NCBI GenBank assembly: GCA_035504175.1
Contig: DATJSJ010000256.1
Coordinates: 1 to 7,605 of the forward strand
Source of the DNA: DATJSJ01 sp035504175
GTDB lineage: Bacteria; Pseudomonadota; Alphaproteobacteria; Acetobacterales; Acetobacteraceae
Length of the DNA stretch: 7,605 bases
Reading direction: 5' to 3'
The translations under genes were made by a program, and so were the position numbers. Shown here in pieces: positions 5,821-7,605 of this stretch (its first letter is position 1; each line of letters opens with the position of its first letter). The notes beneath the pieces were generated by a model. That model was not told where the DNA came from. It searched no databases and was given only the letters and a program-made list of their open reading frames with translations.

Positions 5821-6821
5821 GAAAGTCCGACCTGCGGAGTCGGCTTTCCTCCCATGTCCAGAAGTCCGATCAAGCCGGCGAGATCCGCCGGTGCAGGCGT
5901 CTCGAACAGCATCGGCCGACCAGTGACCGGATGCGCGAAGCCGAGCCGGGCCGCGTGCAGCGCCTGGCGGGGGAAATCGAGCAGGGCCGACCGCAGGGGT
6001 TCCGCGATCCCGCGCGCGGCGGCTGGAATGCGCCGGAGATAGACGGGGTCACCGACCAGCGGGTGGCCACGACTGGCCAGATGCACCCGGATCTGGTGCG
6101 TGCGACCGGTCGCCAGCCGGCACTCCAGCAGGCTGGCCCCCGCCCAGCCGCGCAGCGTGCGGTAGCGAGTCAGCGCCGGCTTGCCGCCTTTGCGGACCAG
6201 CGCCATGCGCTTGCGATCGCGCGGGTCCCGCCCGATCGCCCCTTCGATCTCGCCCACGGACGGCGAGGGCGTGCCCCAGCATAGCGCCAGGTAGGCGCGG
6301 TCCAGCCGCCGCGCGGCGAAGTCAGCCGCAAGCTTCGCCAGCGCCGTCTCGGTCTTCGCCACCACCATCAGTCCCGACGTATCCTTGTCGAGCCGATGCA
6401 CGATGCCGGGCCGGCGCTCGCCGCCGATCCCGGGCAGCGCGTCGCCGCAATGCGCAAGCAGGGCGTTGACCAGCGTACCGTCTTGGTTCCCCGGCGCCGG
6501 ATGCACCACCAGCCCGGCCGGCTTGTCCAGCACGATCAGCGCCGCGTCCTCGTGGAGGATGGTGAACGGGATCGCCTGCGGCTCCGGCCGGGCCGGCTCC
6601 GGCGGCGGCAGATCGATCGTATAGCGGGCGCCGGACTGCACCGGCGCCGCCGGCTCGTGCAGCGCCGTGCCATCGCGCCGCACCTGGCCGTCCAGGATCA
6701 GCCCCTTGACGCGCGAGCGGGAGATCGTGCCGATGGCCTCCGCGAGGAAGCGGTCGGTGCGCGCCCCGGCGGCCTCCGCACCGGCGACCACGCTGAAGCT
6801 TGTGGATGCGATTGCGGTCAT
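5817..6821 (-). CDS. rluD: RluA/RluD-family 23S rRNA pseudouridine synthase
   Basis: The 334-residue product isomerises uridines in structured RNA. RluD modifies helix 69 of 23S rRNA and so supports ribosome assembly. An S4-type RNA-binding domain occupies about 20-67 (TDRFLAEAIGTISRSRVKGLI, then GQVRRDG). The catalytic domain carries DKPAGLVVHPAPGN at 99-112 and HRLDKDTSGL at 142-151, where Asp145 is the catalytic aspartate of the family. The conserved GRTHQIRVHL and GHPLVGDPVY blocks follow. Length, the S4 domain and the HRLDKDTSG form favour RluD over RluA or RluC, but paralogues in this class are hard to separate and the target site is inferred. The ATG at 6821 lacks an obvious Shine-Dalgarno, and a slightly shorter N-terminus is possible. 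The gene is divergent from the small membrane protein at 6866 (44-bp gap) and lies upstream of rpoH, whose promoter overlaps this stop codon. Confidence 0.93.
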   Translation of the reverse strand: MTAIASTSFSVVAGAEAAGARTDRFLAEAIGTISRSRVKGLILDGQVRRDGTALHEPAAPVQSGARYTIDLPPPEPARPEPQAIPFTILHEDAALIVLDKPAGLVVHPAPGNQDGTLVNALLAHCGDALPGIGGERRPGIVHRLDKDTSGLMVVAKTETALAKLAADFAARRLDRAYLALCWGTPSPSVGEIEGAIGRDPRDRKRMALVRKGGKPALTRYRTLRGWAGASLLECRLATGRTHQIRVHLASRGHPLVGDPVYLRRIPAAARGIAEPLRSALLDFPRQALHAARLGFAHPVTGRPMLFETPAPADLAGLIGLLDMGGKPTPQVGLS

Positions 6822-6865
6822 CGGGCGCCCGGCATAGCGCGGCGGATCGGCCGGGGGGAGGATGC

Positions 6866-7150
6866 ATGCGAGGGTTGCTGGCCGCGGTGATCATCATGGG
6901 CGTGCTGATCGTCGGCGGCACAACGGCGCTGGGCGTGCTGATCGCCAGGCGCGTGGTGCAGGGCGGGATGGGCACCGCGCCCGCGGTGACCTCGCGGGTG
7001 CTGCAGGAGCCGGCCGGCACGCGGATAGCCGGGCTGGCGACGGTCTCCGACCGGCTCGCGCTGCTGCTTCAGGGCGGCGGCCCGGACCGGGTGGTGGTGC
7101 TCGATCCGGGCACCGGACGGATGGTCGCGACGATCGGGCTCGCGCATTGA
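6866..7150 (+). CDS. Small single-span membrane protein, DUF6476-like
   Basis: The product has 94 residues. A single hydrophobic helix (about 4-27, LLAAVIIMGVLIVGGTTALG) is followed at once by IARRVV, so the start behaves as an uncleaved N-terminal anchor. The rest (about 30-94) is a small soluble domain, probably beta-rich, with GLATVSDRLALLLQ and RVVVLDPGTGRMVATI. It resembles the short DUF6476 proteins that I recall beside RluA-family genes in alphaproteobacteria; that match is from memory and unverified. GGGGAG ending at 6860 supports the ATG at 6866. The ATG at 6862 is in a different frame and encodes an Arg/His-rich shadow. It is divergent from rluD with only 44 bp between them, so the promoters must be compact or overlapping. 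Function unknown. Confidence 0.75.
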   Translation: MRGLLAAVIIMGVLIVGGTTALGVLIARRVVQGGMGTAPAVTSRVLQEPAGTRIAGLATVSDRLALLLQGGGPDRVVVLDPGTGRMVATIGLAH

Positions 7151-7158
7151 GCCGGACC

Positions 7159-7187
7159 TTGAACTGCCCCGGGCACTGCCGTAGGTA
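7159..7187 (+). promoter_or_regulatory. Possible promoter of tRNA-Glu
   Basis: TTGAAC (7159-7164) and TAGGTA (7182-7187) are 17 bp apart and end 13 bp before the tRNA 5' end, the expected distance. The -35 box is good and the -10 box is weak. It fills the short gap after the DUF6476-like gene. Confidence 0.4.
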
Positions 7188-7200
7188 GCGGCGCCGGCCT

Positions 7201-7276
7201 GTCCCGTTCGTCTAGAGGCCCAGGACACCGCCCTCTCACGGCGGTAACAGGGGTTCGAATCCCCTACGGGACGCCA
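7201..7276 (+). tRNA. tRNA-Glu, anticodon CTC
   Basis: The gene is 76 nt and very close to the enterobacterial tRNA-Glu sequence as I remember it. The acceptor stem is GTCCCGT (7201-7207) with ACGGGAC, followed by discriminator G and an encoded CCA (7274-7276). The short 3-bp D stem is GTC/GAC, the anticodon stem is CCGCC/GGCGG, and the loop is CTCTCAC with CTC at 7235-7237, reading codon GAG. The T arm is GGGGTTCGAATCCCC. It would be the secondary isoacceptor beside the essential UUC-reading tRNA elsewhere in the genome. A T-rich stretch (7277-7285) follows and may serve as terminator. Confidence 0.96.
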
Positions 7277-7316
7277 TTGATTTTTCAACATTTCTGACGA
7301 TTGCGCTGGCGACCGT

Positions 7317-7348
7317 GTCCAATATATGGCCGATATGCGGGATTGGAC
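7317..7348. repeat. 7-bp inverted repeat downstream of tRNA-Glu
   Basis: GTCCAAT (7317-7323) and ATTGGAC (7342-7348) are exact reverse complements around an 18-bp centre that itself contains ATAT-N5-ATAT. Counting a G-T and a further G-C pair, the arms extend to 9. The function is unknown; it could be an operator or part of a replication or recombination site. Confidence 0.35.
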
Positions 7349-7351
7349 GCC

Positions 7352-7360
7352 TGTGGATAA
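7352..7360 (-). promoter_or_regulatory. Consensus DnaA box
   Basis: TGTGGATAA at 7352-7360 reads TTATCCACA on the minus strand, the exact high-affinity DnaA-box consensus. Only one copy is present, within the low-GC segment after tRNA-Glu. A lone box is not an origin; it may titrate DnaA, regulate the next gene, or be chance. Confidence 0.4.
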
Positions 7361-7363
7361 CTC

Positions 7364-7392
7364 TTGACGGCAGCGTCTTGTTCTCGAATTGT
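7364..7392 (+). promoter_or_regulatory. Possible promoter for the ORF at 7447
   Basis: TTGACG (7364-7369) and AATTGT (7387-7392) are 17 bp apart, about 54 bp before the ATG at 7447. The -35 box matches five of six consensus positions and the -10 box is mediocre. It lies directly after the DnaA box. Confidence 0.35.
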
Positions 7393-7446
7393 CTCCTCAC
7401 GAATTCGCGAGTCGCCCTAAGCGCGGGGTTCGATAGGAGAATCAGA

Positions 7447-7605
7447 ATGTCACGAGACCGCGCCCCGCAGCCGGGGCTTGATAACCGATATCGCGATCTC
7501 GACGGGACCACTCGTCGGAAGCGGAGCGACACGCTGGTCGCCACATTGCGCGGAACCTACGGGGATGGGTTCGCGCCAGAAATCCGTGGCGACGCGAAAC
7601 TCGGC
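7447..7605 (+). CDS. Hypothetical small protein, N-terminal fragment (runs off the right edge)
   Basis: An open frame of 53 codons starts at ATG 7447 and reaches the window edge without a stop. TAGGAGA ending at 7440 is a strong, well-spaced ribosome binding site. The peptide has PGLDNRYRDLDG (9-20), TTRRKRSDTLVATLR and TYGDGFAPEIRGDAKLG. From memory, this resembles a family of roughly 80-100-residue hypothetical proteins with the pattern PGLxxRxRDxxGxIxRKxGNTLVxTLRxxYGxGFA, often found in plasmids and genomic islands. I know no function for them. It is strongly charged, with no signal peptide or membrane segment. Its position after a tRNA gene, preceded by 170 bp of lower GC (87 of 170 by hand count), fits accessory DNA. 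The rest of the gene is needed to confirm the family. Confidence 0.65.
   Translation, partial: MSRDRAPQPGLDNRYRDLDGTTRRKRSDTLVATLRGTYGDGFAPEIRGDAKLG

Noticed and set aside
6818..7291. Minus-strand open frame overlapping the DUF6476-like gene and tRNA-Glu
   Set aside because: It starts beyond the tRNA 3' end and reads through the whole tRNA gene in antisense. The tail containing RRGFEPLLPP-like residues is the known artefact of translating a tRNA T-arm.
7352..7360. Reading the DnaA box region as a chromosomal or plasmid origin
   Set aside because: Only one exact box, no iterons, no DUE-like AT cluster and no dnaA/rep/par gene are in the window.

Overview
The window is uniformly GC-rich and looks like chromosomal DNA of an alphaproteobacterium, probably of the Rhodospirillales/Acetobacteraceae type. 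The main evidence is an rpoH (sigma-32) gene with an alphaproteobacterial-type N-terminus sitting directly downstream of an RluD-type pseudouridine synthase gene, plus the strong preference for G/C at third codon positions. I recall the rluD-rpoH order as common in this class; the assignment below class level is a guess.

Layout, left to right. Positions 1-106 (minus strand) hold the first 35 codons of a LysR-type regulator. It is divergent from a three-gene plus-strand run: an SDR oxidoreductase (252-998), a SnoaL-like/NTF2-fold protein (1010-1402) and a DUF427 protein (1421-1801). The genes are 11 and 18 nt apart, so they are very likely one transcription unit, probably controlled by the LysR protein. 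A perfect 8-bp dyad lies in the divergent intergenic region.

A tRNA-Pro(CGG) gene with a good promoter follows (1844-1960). Next is a two-gene unit of unknown function: a 662-residue protein with a degenerate protein-kinase fold that lacks the catalytic Lys, Asp and DFG residues (2119-4107), and a translationally coupled small membrane protein (4104-4571). These two genes converge on rpoH, which is closed by a textbook terminator on its own strand (4650-4686).

On the minus strand, rluD (6821-5817) precedes rpoH (5609-4713). The rpoH promoter appears to overlap the end of rluD and has near-consensus -35 and -10 boxes 17 bp apart. A perfect 8-bp inverted repeat fills the spacer, and a stem-loop sits at the predicted start of the roughly 175-nt leader. 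This suggests rpoH has its own regulated promoter.

Divergent from rluD is a small single-membrane-span protein (6866-7150), then tRNA-Glu(CTC) (7201-7276). The 170 bp after this tRNA are only about 51% GC by my count and contain a consensus DnaA box and a dyad. They lead into a truncated small ORF (7447 to the window edge) resembling a hypothetical family that I associate with accessory DNA. This may be the edge of an island inserted at the tRNA, but no attachment repeat is visible.

The most interesting items are the pseudokinase/membrane-protein pair and the regulatory architecture in front of rpoH. Nothing in the window can be called a new system from sequence alone.
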